23,115 bases of DNA from JBAZOD01 sp041648955 (GCA_041648955.1 JBAZOD010000008.1:1-23115); one strand, 5' to 3'; shown: positions 7,346-14,771, counted from the first letter of the stretch. Numbers and translations are program-made. Notes: generated by a model not told the origin, from the letters alone.

Positions 7346-8437
7346 TTACAACTTTTTTACTATTCCGGCAACTGCGTCCACCTCCACCTTATCCCCGTCC
7401 TTCAAAACCTGTGTCGCGATTTTTGTGCCAATGATGCATGGTTTCTTCATTTCCCGCGCCACAATTGCGGCGTGGCAAAGAACTCCGCCTTCGTCTGTCA
7501 CAATCGCCGAGACCTTTTTCAACAGCACTATCTCTTTCGGGTGAGTCATGCTCGTCACTAATATAAAATTTTTCTTCGGAGCGCCCATTTTGGTTCTTAT
7601 TAAATTATAAACTATCCCGCTTACTTTTCCGCCATAACCAATTTGACCACTGATTTGAGTAATTTTTTTTTCTTTTACTTTCGGCAAATCTTTACTCAAT
7701 TTTTCAATAATTTTTTTATCGGAAATTATCTTCTCTTCGCCAGTGTTTGAATAATAATAAAATAAATGTTTTCGTCTTTTTTCCAACTCTTTCAAAATTT
7801 TGCTTACATCCAACTCCCCCTCCACATATTTTTTTATTTCAAACAAGCTTAGAAACAAGAGCAACTCGCCGTCAAATCTCTCTCGTCTTCCTATCTTTTT
7901 TACTATCTTTTTTAAAAGTATCTCGGTTTCTGGATAAACCTTGGCATATTTCTCTCTTTTCCTAGAAATCTTGCCTATTTGTTTTTTGTCTAATAATAAT
8001 TTTTTTCCAGGAAATTTAAGATACCGCCAAAAGCAATTATAAACGCCAATCCCCGCCATATATTCGGCATACTCGTCGACGATTATTTTTAGACCAAGTC
8101 TGGGATTATCTTTCAGATTTTTACTAGCTTCAATATTTACTTTAACCATTTTTTGTTCCAAGAGATCCAGCTTATCGAAAATATTATTTAAAAGTTTAAT
8201 ATTTTCTTCAAGAAAATTGGAAGTTTTTTTCGCAATAAACCGTTCATTCATTAAATAGTTGGTCCATGCACCATTATAAAAACAACATACTGCTTTATGA
8301 GAAAAGCCAATTATATCATTTATTAATAAAACATAACCGACTGCTATAGAACTTGAAGAAAATAACGACAGCTCTCTTTGGCTAGTCGGCGATAAGCCGT
8401 ATTTTTTAATTTCCGTCTTAATTTCGCTTATTTTCAT
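7346..8437 (-). CDS. Protein with C-terminal PEP-utilising (swivelling phosphohistidine) domain
   Basis: 363 residues. The last 90 or so match the mobile phosphohistidine domain of PEP synthase and pyruvate phosphate dikinase: DEGGVLCHAAIVAREMKKP with the phospho-acceptor His, then CIIGT and DGDKVEVDAVAGIV at the end. The first 270 residues are Lys-rich and mostly helical, with no ATP-grasp motif and no PEP/pyruvate barrel, so this is not a complete PEP synthase. The swivelling domain may act on a partner encoded elsewhere or serve a structural role. It is 18 bases after cvpA and 49 bases before rlmN in the same transcription direction. The function is unresolved. Confidence 0.8.
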   Translation of the reverse strand: MKISEIKTEIKKYGLSPTSQRELSLFSSSSIAVGYVLLINDIIGFSHKAVCCFYNGAWTNYLMNERFIAKKTSNFLEENIKLLNNIFDKLDLLEQKMVKVNIEASKNLKDNPRLGLKIIVDEYAEYMAGIGVYNCFWRYLKFPGKKLLLDKKQIGKISRKREKYAKVYPETEILLKKIVKKIGRRERFDGELLLFLSLFEIKKYVEGELDVSKILKELEKRRKHLFYYYSNTGEEKIISDKKIIEKLSKDLPKVKEKKITQISGQIGYGGKVSGIVYNLIRTKMGAPKKNFILVTSMTHPKEIVLLKKVSAIVTDEGGVLCHAAIVAREMKKPCIIGTKIATQVLKDGDKVEVDAVAGIVKKL

Positions 8438-8455
8438 CTGCTTAATATTAAAATT

Positions 8456-8971
8456 TTATATCAAACTCTGCAATTTCTTTAAAACTTCCGGCAAAAGCGG
8501 AGTTAAAATAGACGCGAATTTTATAAGTTTTGGGGCTACTTGCGAATTAACAAGCCAATCGCCGAAAAAATTACCGATGATAGCGTAGCGGGCAGCGACA
8601 TATAAAACTAATCCCAAAACCAGCCCGCCCAATAAAAATCCCAAAATTGCTCCGGCTAATCGATTAATAGTTTTTAAAAATGGAATAATAGAAATAATAT
8701 CAAAAACGCGATCAACTAAAGTAAAAACAAACCCAGTCAAGCGGTTCACTATGGAAAATAAAATTAGAAAAACCACAACCTTACCTAAATTATTTAAACC
8801 AAAAGCCATCGGCTCTATCCAGGAAAAAACCTGTAAATAAAAATGGCCGGCCACGAACGCGCCGACTATTACCCCCAATAAAGACCCCAAAGTCCTCACT
8901 AAGCCAAAAAACAAGCCATAAAAAACAAACCCAGCGAGAATAATTAATAAAACGACATCAAAAATTCCCAT
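8456..8971 (-). CDS. CvpA-family membrane protein
   Basis: 171 residues with about four hydrophobic segments (roughly 5-25, 27-50, 62-84 and 100-130). The layout is typical of the CvpA / colicin V production family: an N-terminal FDVVLLIILAGFVFYGLFFG helix followed by Gly-rich helices and ILGFLLGGLVLG. Family function is poorly defined; it is an inner-membrane protein sometimes linked to envelope maintenance. It lies 10 bases after metG and 18 bases before the PEP-domain gene, so co-transcription is likely. Confidence 0.85.
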   Translation of the reverse strand: MGIFDVVLLIILAGFVFYGLFFGLVRTLGSLLGVIVGAFVAGHFYLQVFSWIEPMAFGLNNLGKVVVFLILFSIVNRLTGFVFTLVDRVFDIISIIPFLKTINRLAGAILGFLLGGLVLGLVLYVAARYAIIGNFFGDWLVNSQVAPKLIKFASILTPLLPEVLKKLQSLI

Positions 8972-8981
8972 ATTTTTATAA

Positions 8982-10412
8982 TTACTTATTATTTATTCTG
9001 ACAAATAAGGGCTCTTCTTTCTTAATCTGCTTTTCACTATATTGTTTGATTATCTTTTCCGCAGTTCCTGGCAAAAAAGGCTGTAAATAAAAAGCTACAT
9101 TCAAAATATCTTGCGCTACGGGTTCTAGAGCTTTTTCTATTTCTTTTTTCTCCGTCATTTTCCAGGGCGCTTTGGCGCTTAAAAATTCGTCATCGGCTCT
9201 TAATTTTTCCCAAAGCAATTTCAAAGCTTCATCAAATCTATATTTATCCATTTTTTCTTCAAATTCCTTTTTTAATTTTTTATTGCTTCCTGTTTTTAAT
9301 TTTAATTTTATTTCATTTTTCTCCAACAGATTAGAAACGCGCGATGCTAAATTGCCGAGGCCATTAGCTAAATCAGCATTATAACGGAACTCAAATTTTT
9401 CATAAGAAAAATCACCGTCTTCAAAAGGCAAAATTTCCGCGAGCAAATAATAGCGAACCGCGTCGGTCCCATATTTTTCTACCAATTCAAAAGGATTTAT
9501 CACATTTCCCAAACTTTTACTCATCTTTTGGCCATCCACGGTTAAAAAACCGAAAATTAAAATCTGTTTAGAGCTTGGCAAACCAGCTGACATCAACATC
9601 GCCTGCCACATCGCCGCCTGCTGGCGCAAATTATCTTTTCCCGCCACCTGCAATACCGGCCAAAAATCTTTGAATTTTTTCTCGTCCAAGGGCCAGCCAA
9701 GAGCAGAAACATAATCAACCAAAGCATCAAACCAAACATACATCACATGCTTAGGATCTCCCGGGACAGAAATTCCCCAAGGCATTTTTTCCGCCAGACG
9801 GGAAATGGAAAAATCCTCCAAACCCGACTCAACAAAATTCTTAACTTCGTGGAGCCGATGAGAAGGGACAACGAAATCAGGATTCTTTTTATATAACTTT
9901 AACAATTGATCTTGATATTTAGAAAAACGGAAAAAATAGTTTTCTTCTTCAATCAATTCAATTTCCTGATTCGGATGCAGGGGGCATTTCCCATCAACTA
10001 ATTCTGATTCGGTTTTTTCCAGTTCACAGCCGACGCAATATTTGACGGAATAATTTTTTTTGTAGATATCGCCATTGGCTTCACACCGCTTCCAGAATTC
10101 CTGCGCCGCTTCTACGTGATGCTTATCCGTTGTGCGGATAAAATTGTTGAAGCTCAAATTTAAAACCGGCTTTAGCTCCTTGAATCTCTCTGCCAAGTCA
10201 TCACAGTATTTTTGCGGGCTGATCCCCAATTCTTCTGCTTTGCGATAAATCTTCAAGCCATGCTCATCCGTACCGGTATTAAAAAACACGTCTTTCTCTA
10301 AAAGCCGCTGCCAGCGGGCAATTACATCCGCTTTTATAATTTCCGCCGCAAAACCGATATGCGGTTCGGCATTGACATAAGGCAGGGTGGTTGTTATGTA
10401 GAATGTTTTCAT
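8982..10412 (-). CDS. metG: Methionyl-tRNA synthetase (short form)
   Basis: 476 residues. Class I synthetase that charges tRNA-Met. The HIGH-type motif is PHIGFA (about residues 17-22) and the KMSKS loop is GQKMSKSLGN (about 293-302). An insertion near residues 126-145 carries a Cys pair (CVGCE) and a further Cys (GKCPLHP), a zinc-knuckle-like remnant. An anticodon-binding helical domain follows. The protein stops there: the C-terminal OB-fold tRNA-binding domain found in many MetRS proteins is absent, as is usual for reduced genomes. It starts at the ATG at 10412, six bases from the inverted repeat that bounds the GxxExxY gene. Confidence 0.97.
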   Translation of the reverse strand: MKTFYITTTLPYVNAEPHIGFAAEIIKADVIARWQRLLEKDVFFNTGTDEHGLKIYRKAEELGISPQKYCDDLAERFKELKPVLNLSFNNFIRTTDKHHVEAAQEFWKRCEANGDIYKKNYSVKYCVGCELEKTESELVDGKCPLHPNQEIELIEEENYFFRFSKYQDQLLKLYKKNPDFVVPSHRLHEVKNFVESGLEDFSISRLAEKMPWGISVPGDPKHVMYVWFDALVDYVSALGWPLDEKKFKDFWPVLQVAGKDNLRQQAAMWQAMLMSAGLPSSKQILIFGFLTVDGQKMSKSLGNVINPFELVEKYGTDAVRYYLLAEILPFEDGDFSYEKFEFRYNADLANGLGNLASRVSNLLEKNEIKLKLKTGSNKKLKKEFEEKMDKYRFDEALKLLWEKLRADDEFLSAKAPWKMTEKKEIEKALEPVAQDILNVAFYLQPFLPGTAEKIIKQYSEKQIKKEEPLFVRINNK

Positions 10413-10417
10413 ACAAA

Positions 10418-10440
10418 CGCGAAGATAGCGAAATAAAACG
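10418..10440 (+). repeat. Left terminal inverted repeat around the GxxExxY gene
   Basis: A 23-base copy beginning CGCGAAGATAGCGAAA. It matches the reverse complement of 10866-10888 at 18 of 23 positions and lies between the metG start and the GxxExxY stop. Confidence 0.65.
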
Positions 10441-10451
10441 AAAAATGCAAA

Positions 10452-10850
10452 TTATTTTTTACGTTCATTCGAATATATTATTCTTTTTATATACAATCTA
10501 GGGCTTCTAAAATTTACAAAAATGCCCAATTCAAATTTACTTACTTTTAAATAACTATAAATTTGATCAATAAAATTTTTTGGTATTATATCAACTGCTT
10601 TTACTTCCAAAATAATTTTATCATCAATGACGAAATCCGGTCTGTATATTCCTATAATTTTCCCCGTTAATTTAGACAATACATTAAAACTAGGTTCTCT
10701 TTTGTAAAAAGTTTTATTAGCAACCAGCAACTCCTCAATCGCGTTACAATAAACTTTCTCTTTATGACCCGAACCATAAGTTTTTCTAACTTCAAATAAA
10801 ATTCCTTGCACTTTATAACTTAAATCTTTATATAATATGCCCTCCTTCAT
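10452..10850 (-). CDS. GxxExxY protein (PD-(D/E)XK-like fold)
   Basis: 132 residues. The naming motif is present as G28-x2-E31-x2-Y34 (GHKEKVY). A nuclease-like core follows: Asp72 in YRPDFVIDD, then Glu82-Val-Lys84 (LEVKAV), and a C-terminal LGIFVNF segment. This is the PDDEXK_3 / GxxExxY family, whose biochemical role is not established. Members often occur as single genes inserted in intergenic or rRNA intervening sequences. This one lies between rsmI and metG and is flanked by imperfect inverted repeats (10418-10440 and 10866-10888), which suggests it arrived as a unit. Its ATG is followed at once by AAGGAGG inside the first codons, so no separate ribosome binding site is evident. Confidence 0.9.
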   Translation of the reverse strand: MKEGILYKDLSYKVQGILFEVRKTYGSGHKEKVYCNAIEELLVANKTFYKREPSFNVLSKLTGKIIGIYRPDFVIDDKIILEVKAVDIIPKNFIDQIYSYLKVSKFELGIFVNFRSPRLYIKRIIYSNERKK

Positions 10851-10865
10851 ATTATTAGTACTATT

Positions 10866-10888
10866 CGCTTATTTTCGTTATTTTCGCG
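10866..10888 (-). repeat. Right terminal inverted repeat around the GxxExxY gene
   Basis: A 23-base copy reading CGCGAAAATAACGAAAA on the minus strand, the partner of 10418-10440. It lies two bases beyond the rsmI stop codon. Confidence 0.65.
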
Positions 10889-10889
10889 T

Positions 10890-11618
10890 CTACTTCCCGA
10901 TTATAACGACGAACTCCCCTTTTTGGTCGTCTTGGCTCATCTTTATTTTGTCTATAATATCTTCTGTTTTTCCGCGATAAACCGTCTCGTGCATTTTTGA
11001 CAATTCTCTTGTCACCACCACTGAAGTTAAATTATTGGCTTTTTTTGATTTTATTTTTTGCTCGCTATCTTCATCCAAATCTTTTCTTTTGGATATTTCT
11101 TTCAATTCTTCCAAAAATTTTATAATCCGATGCTTTGACTCATAGACCACGACTGGAAATTCGGACTCCATAATTTTTTTTAAAAATGTCTGCCTCCCTT
11201 TTTTGTGCGGCGGAAACCCGAGAAATATAAATTTATCGGTCGGCAATCCGGAAATTGACAAAGCCGCGGTTACGGCTGAAGGGCCGGGTACAGATTCAAC
11301 TTTTATATCGTCGCCGAATTTTTCTATCACTGCCTGGACTAATTTTCCGCCCGGGTCAGAAATGCCCGGTGTGCCGGCGTCAGAAACTAAAGCCAAATCT
11401 CTGCCTTTTCCTAGTAAATCAAGAATATAATTAGTTTTTGACAGATCAGAATGCTGATGATAAGACATCGTTGGCGTTTTTATTTTGTAATATTCTAATA
11501 ATTTCTTTGTTACTCTTGTATCTTCGCATAATACAAAACTAACACTGCCCAAAATTCGCAGTGCCCTCAAACTAATATCTTCCAGATTTCCTATTGGCGT
11601 ACCGACAATATAAAGCAT
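10890..11618 (-). CDS. rsmI: 16S rRNA (cytidine1402-2'-O)-methyltransferase
   Basis: 242 residues. RsmI methylates the ribose of C1402 in the decoding centre of 16S rRNA using SAM. The sequence opens with LYIVGTPIGNLEDISLRAL and contains CEDTRVTKKLL, SDAGTPGISDPG and ESVPGPSAVTAALSISGL, all diagnostic. A Lys/Glu/Asp-rich insertion at about residues 183-203 makes the distal part longer than minimal. The start is the ATG at 11618; a perfect palindrome, ATCAATTAATTGAT (11621-11634), sits in its immediate leader and no Shine-Dalgarno sequence is visible. The GxxExxY unit separates it from metG. Confidence 0.96.
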   Translation of the reverse strand: MLYIVGTPIGNLEDISLRALRILGSVSFVLCEDTRVTKKLLEYYKIKTPTMSYHQHSDLSKTNYILDLLGKGRDLALVSDAGTPGISDPGGKLVQAVIEKFGDDIKVESVPGPSAVTAALSISGLPTDKFIFLGFPPHKKGRQTFLKKIMESEFPVVVYESKHRIIKFLEELKEISKRKDLDEDSEQKIKSKKANNLTSVVVTRELSKMHETVYRGKTEDIIDKIKMSQDDQKGEFVVIIGK

Positions 11619-11658
11619 TGATCAATTAATTGATTAATTTTTAAAATTAAATTTTATA

Positions 11659-13359
11659 CTATTCTATATTTTCTCTTCTCTCTTTCACGTACTTAGTCCA
11701 GTCTTCAGTAATTTCTACGAAAATTTTAAATGGAGCCTCAATAATAAAATCTAAAATAAACACAAAAATATTGACTTGAGAAAACTTCTCTGACAGCCAC
11801 TTTCCCGCGGCGATAATCGGAGTATAGAAAAAATCTAAGAAAAAACTAAAAATATTTTCCTTTGACTCAACGACGATTGATTCTCTTACCCCTCTTCTTA
11901 TTCTAATACTAAAGAAGCTTACTAAAGCCAAGAAGAATAAAAATATAATTATACTCACCCAGGTAAAGCCGATTTTGTCTAAGCCGAAAATAACCGCCCC
12001 GAAAGACAAGAAAAAAGTTATAAAATAAAGTATCCCAAAAACAGCACTGGTTATTTTCCCCCGCTTGTCCGCTCGCCGCAAAATAATCGCTTCTTGTTTC
12101 TTTTTTTCCGCAAAAGTTATTTCTTCTATTCCGGCAATAATTTTGGCCGTATTGTCATCGGAGGGAATTCTAGTCAGCAAAACAACCAAAAAAAGCAGAA
12201 ACGCCGGAAAACAAACATTTATTCCAAGAGAGACAAAATTTACTTCTTCCCCAAAAAATTTTATTGCCGGGATTTCCAATAAAATCACAAAAACAGATTT
12301 AGTCAAAAAAATGTAAATAATACTGCGAATCGCTGCCCGCCAGAGTTTTGATTTTATCCTTTTATATTCTTTAGCGCAGGTTTTTTTTATTGATCTTGGG
12401 AAAGCCTTTATATCATTTTTTATTTCTTCATAAACTCCTACCGGATCCTTTCTCACAACTTCAACCAAAATAGAAAAATATACGGAATAACGCCCAACGA
12501 TTTTATCTATTTGCTTAGCCAAGGGGTGATTCAATTGCTTATCTATCGCCTGCTGTAAAGGCTCAATATTTCGAGAAATTTTTGCTATATCTTCGTCTTT
12601 CGGCTTTTCTGTCCAACCGGCATTAAAATATTTAAAAAGGATGAATGAAAGCATCCCTTGATCAAATTTTAAAAAATTTCTATGAATACTTAAATAAATT
12701 TGAATATCTTTATCTTTTTCGTAGGGCAAATTCGGGGGCAATTTCATGTTCCTTTTCAAAATATCCTGCATGTCGCTGACTACCGCCTTATTTACTTTAT
12801 TTTCTTCTAAATTTTCTTCAATTTCACTGGCGACCAAACCCATTACCCAATCGCTCAATTCCCCTCTTTCCTGAAAATCCTCGCCAGCCTTCATCATCTC
12901 GCCTTCTTTCAAATGGCCGGAAAGATTGACTCTGGCCAGGCTATAATTTCGAAGTTTTACATATTTTTCTATTATTATACCGACCTCTTTTATCTTTTCT
13001 TCCGGTATTTCATTATTGGGCAAATATCCAGCTCTTATCAACTCTACTAAAAGATACCTGGCAATTTTTTCACTGGTAGAAATTTTAATTGAGCCTTCTA
13101 TAACTATCTGTCTTTTCAATATTCTTTCTATGGCATTTTTTTTCAAAAGATTCTCTTCTTTATAATCAACGGAATTGCGAATTTTTTCATAGTAAAAAGC
13201 CATTTTAGAAATCAATTCAGAAACTTTTATTTTGGGAATATCATCGTCTTGCTTTTCCTCTTTTTTTTGCTCACTATAAATAGCCTGAAACACTCTCTTT
13301 GCTTCTTCAGTCAAAGTCAAGCTACCCTGATCTTTTCTTATTAAATTCGGACTTACCAT
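11659..13359 (-). CDS. Large membrane protein of unknown function
   Basis: 566 residues; I do not recognise the family. The first 370 or so residues are charged and helical, with many Lys/Glu/Ile stretches. The C-terminal part holds four clear hydrophobic segments (about 372-395, 400-425, 465-490 and 492-515) with a charged loop containing FAEKKKQEA between the pairs. A shorter hydrophobic stretch near 540 is followed by a basic tail. The ATG at 13359 is chosen because a promoter lies just upstream (13403-13431); an upstream in-frame ATG at 13473 would require reading back through that promoter and a terminator hairpin. It has its own promoter and precedes rsmI by 40 bases, so it may feed the long minus-strand run. 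Confidence 0.8.
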   Translation of the reverse strand: MVSPNLIRKDQGSLTLTEEAKRVFQAIYSEQKKEEKQDDDIPKIKVSELISKMAFYYEKIRNSVDYKEENLLKKNAIERILKRQIVIEGSIKISTSEKIARYLLVELIRAGYLPNNEIPEEKIKEVGIIIEKYVKLRNYSLARVNLSGHLKEGEMMKAGEDFQERGELSDWVMGLVASEIEENLEENKVNKAVVSDMQDILKRNMKLPPNLPYEKDKDIQIYLSIHRNFLKFDQGMLSFILFKYFNAGWTEKPKDEDIAKISRNIEPLQQAIDKQLNHPLAKQIDKIVGRYSVYFSILVEVVRKDPVGVYEEIKNDIKAFPRSIKKTCAKEYKRIKSKLWRAAIRSIIYIFLTKSVFVILLEIPAIKFFGEEVNFVSLGINVCFPAFLLFLVVLLTRIPSDDNTAKIIAGIEEITFAEKKKQEAIILRRADKRGKITSAVFGILYFITFFLSFGAVIFGLDKIGFTWVSIIIFLFFLALVSFFSIRIRRGVRESIVVESKENIFSFFLDFFYTPIIAAGKWLSEKFSQVNIFVFILDFIIEAPFKIFVEITEDWTKYVKERRENIE

Positions 13360-13402
13360 ATAAGTATTTTTCAATTTAAAATTTATTATTATTATGTAAT
13401 TT

Positions 13403-13431
13403 ATTCTACCCCATTTCTCTATAAAAATCAA
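13403..13431 (-). promoter_or_regulatory. Sigma70-like promoter of the 566-residue membrane protein gene
   Basis: On the minus strand TTGATT (13426-13431), a 17-base spacer and TAGAAT (13403-13408), 43 bases before the ATG at 13359. It begins just after the terminator of the upstream small gene. Confidence 0.7.
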
Positions 13432-13432
13432 A

Positions 13433-13472
13433 TAAAAAAACCGCTTTGCTGATAAAGGCAAAACGGTTTTCA
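13433..13472 (-). terminator. Intrinsic terminator of the 75-residue gene
   Basis: On the minus strand AACCGTTTTGC (13458-13468) pairs with GCAAAGCGGTT (13439-13449), with one G-U pair, an eight-base loop and a following T run. It starts about 15 bases after the stop of the small gene. Confidence 0.88.
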
Positions 13473-13486
13473 AAAACTCTCGAGGA

Positions 13487-13714
13487 TCAAGCCACGGACA
13501 TTTGGTCAGTTATGTTCGACCAAAATAAAACCGAACCGAGCGCCTGAATGGCCGAGCCGGAACCATCAACGCAAAACATTTCCAGCGCCCCTTGGTCACT
13601 CTTCTTTATTTCGGTTTTAAAGAGCGCGACTGGAGAAATTTCTCTCCGCGCGACAGCCTTAGCAAATCTTCCTTCCAGCTCCATTCTGGCTTGAACGCTT
13701 GGCGAATAAGGCAT
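13487..13714 (-). CDS. Riboswitch-controlled small protein of unknown function
   Basis: 75 residues, beginning MPYSPSVQARMELEGRFAKA. I cannot assign it to a family: no membrane segment, signal peptide or catalytic motif is visible, only an amphipathic basic N-terminal helix and a single Cys (FCVDGSG). Several signs say it is a real gene. An excellent Shine-Dalgarno sequence, GGGAGG, lies five bases before the ATG. A leader with a SAM-I aptamer and an intrinsic terminator precedes it, and a dedicated terminator follows. Codons are noticeably more GC-rich than in its neighbours, which could point to acquisition. By analogy with S-box genes it may relate to methionine or SAM supply, but that is inference from the leader only. 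Confidence 0.8.
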   Translation of the reverse strand: MPYSPSVQARMELEGRFAKAVARREISPVALFKTEIKKSDQGALEMFCVDGSGSAIQALGSVLFWSNITDQMSVA

Positions 13715-13754
13715 AGCTCCCTCCCATTTTAAGGTTAGACGGATTTCAAAAGAA

Positions 13755-13802
13755 CAAAAACAAAAAAGCTTCTTACCCTAAAGTTTTAGAATAAAAAGCT
13801 TT
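13755..13802 (-). terminator. Leader (attenuator) terminator of the SAM riboswitch
   Basis: On the minus strand the arm AAAGCTTTTTAT (13791-13802) pairs with GTAAGAAGCTTT (13765-13776), 12 pairs including G-U, followed by a T-rich run (13755-13764). An alternative hairpin upstream (AAAAAGC with GCTTTTT, about 13794-13814) would use the same arm, giving mutually exclusive folds as expected for an expression platform. Confidence 0.7.
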
Positions 13803-13833
13803 TTCGCTTTTTGCCCAGCTTATTTAGCTAAAG

Positions 13834-13931
13834 CCATATCTTTCCCTTTTGGGTAGAATTTACCACCCGGCTTTATCCGGGTTGGCGGGCGGTCATCAGG
13901 TCTAATCCCTCGCGCCTCTCTTGATAGTTTT
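13834..13931 (-). ncRNA. SAM-I (S-box) riboswitch aptamer
   Basis: The minus-strand RNA aligns by eye with the S-box consensus in order: CTATCAAGAGAGG (P1 and entry to P2), GCGAGGGATTAGACCTGATGA, the CCAACC element, a P3 stem CCCGG/CCGGG, the J3/4 signature GGTGGTAAATTC, a short P4 (CCC AAAA GGG) and the closing AAAGATA. The outer P1 pairing is short (TATC with GATA). It is followed by a leader terminator and a strong ribosome binding site, so binding of SAM most likely stops transcription of the 75-residue gene. The match of several separated conserved elements in the right order makes this a confident call, though the exact subclass (SAM-I versus a SAM-I/IV variant) is less sure. Confidence 0.88.
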
Positions 13932-13943
13932 GATTTTTTAAGA

Positions 13944-13981
13944 TGCTACAAATTATATTAGCAGACAATTAATAATTGTCA
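13944..13981 (-). promoter_or_regulatory. Promoter of the riboswitch unit with overlapping palindrome
   Basis: On the minus strand a perfect TTGACA -35 is followed by AT-rich TAATAT/TATAAT options at 16 to 19 bases, just before the aptamer. The -35 overlaps the perfect palindrome GACAATTA-A-TAATTGTC (13964-13980), a possible operator. Confidence 0.65.
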
Positions 13982-13984
13982 ACA

Positions 13985-14437
13985 TTATTTTACCCTAAAC
14001 CCATCCAAAATTCCTTTTTTCATTTCCTCGCTCCATCTATCCCGCCAATCAACCGGGGCTTCATCCCAAAACTTGATGGCGTAAATTTTGCCATTATTTT
14101 CTATTTTCTGAAAACCATCTTTGTTGCCGTTCTCATCCCATAAATCTTTATCATTAAAAACCCTCACCGCTATCGGTTTGGCATAGCTTGGGACTTCTTG
14201 CGGATAAGCCGTATCGTTTGTCGGCACGAAAAATTCTATATCCATGAAATTCCCATCGTCTTTCCTTTGAGTCTGATAATACAAAAATTCCGGCGGTAAA
14301 ACCAAGCTGAATCCTAGACTCTTATTCTCGTAATAAAAATTGCCGTCGGCTGACGGCTGATCCATCGGAGTTTTTTCAGTGCAGCCGGAAAGTAATAGGA
14401 TAACAAAAAAAATGAAAAACAAATATTTTTTCTTCAT
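13985..14437 (-). CDS. Putative lipoprotein
   Basis: 150 residues with a classic lipoprotein signal: basic MKKK, a hydrophobic stretch, and the lipobox LLSG-Cys (Cys19), so the mature protein should be lipid-anchored outside the membrane. The mature part contains FYYENKSLGFSLVLPPEF, a pattern common in small uncharacterised lipoproteins of this kind, and many aromatic and acidic residues. There is no catalytic motif. A strong AAGGAGG lies about ten bases before the ATG at 14437. It follows the 77-residue membrane protein by 29 bases, so the two are probably co-transcribed. The stop lies immediately beside the promoter of the riboswitch unit. Confidence 0.85.
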   Translation of the reverse strand: MKKKYLFFIFFVILLLSGCTEKTPMDQPSADGNFYYENKSLGFSLVLPPEFLYYQTQRKDDGNFMDIEFFVPTNDTAYPQEVPSYAKPIAVRVFNDKDLWDENGNKDGFQKIENNGKIYAIKFWDEAPVDWRDRWSEEMKKGILDGFRVK

Positions 14438-14466
14438 AGCATTAATTCCTCCTTGAATTTAAAAAA

Positions 14467-14700
14467 TTATTTTAAGAATTTTAAATACTTTTCCGCATCT
14501 TTCTTAAAAGCCCGAACCTTATAGGCGATGTAAAAAAAGACATAAGCAATCACAATTACCAAAACGCCCATCACTAGGCGAAGCATAAAATCAGTCCAAA
14601 CTATTAAAATGCCGAGAAGGAGCAAAACTACCCCATTAATAATCAGGTTCCAAAAAAACCCGTCTATTTTTTTCCCGATGATGTCTAAGGGATTACCCAT
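14467..14700 (-). CDS. Small membrane protein, two predicted helices
   Basis: 77 residues with two hydrophobic helices (about 17-36 and 39-61) and a basic C-terminal tail (KVRAFKKDAEKYLKFLK). No family is recognised. The ATG at 14700 is preceded by a TATAAT box (14743-14748) with a weak TTGTAT (14766-14771) at 17 bases, so it is probably the first gene of a pair with the lipoprotein. Confidence 0.7.
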   Translation of the reverse strand: MGNPLDIIGKKIDGFFWNLIINGVVLLLLGILIVWTDFMLRLVMGVLVIVIAYVFFYIAYKVRAFKKDAEKYLKFLK

Positions 14701-14742
14701 AAATTTTATTTTTAAAAATAGTTATTTAAAACTTACAAAAAA

Positions 14743-14771
14743 ATTATAACATATTTTTATTGTGGATACAA
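14743..14771 (-). promoter_or_regulatory. Promoter of the membrane protein-lipoprotein pair
   Basis: On the minus strand TTGTAT (14766-14771), a 17-base spacer and a perfect TATAAT (14743-14748), 42 bases before the ATG at 14700. Confidence 0.55.

Noticed and set aside
13360..13473. An N-terminal extension of the 566-residue membrane protein from an ATG at 13473
   Set aside because: The segment contains the terminator of the upstream gene and a promoter with consensus-like boxes and 17-base spacing; the ATG at 13359 is downstream of both.
13487..13489. Possible alternative genetic code with TGA read as Gly or Trp
   Set aside because: TGA here ends the small gene just before its terminator. 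Reading through would run into the terminator hairpin, so the standard bacterial code fits.
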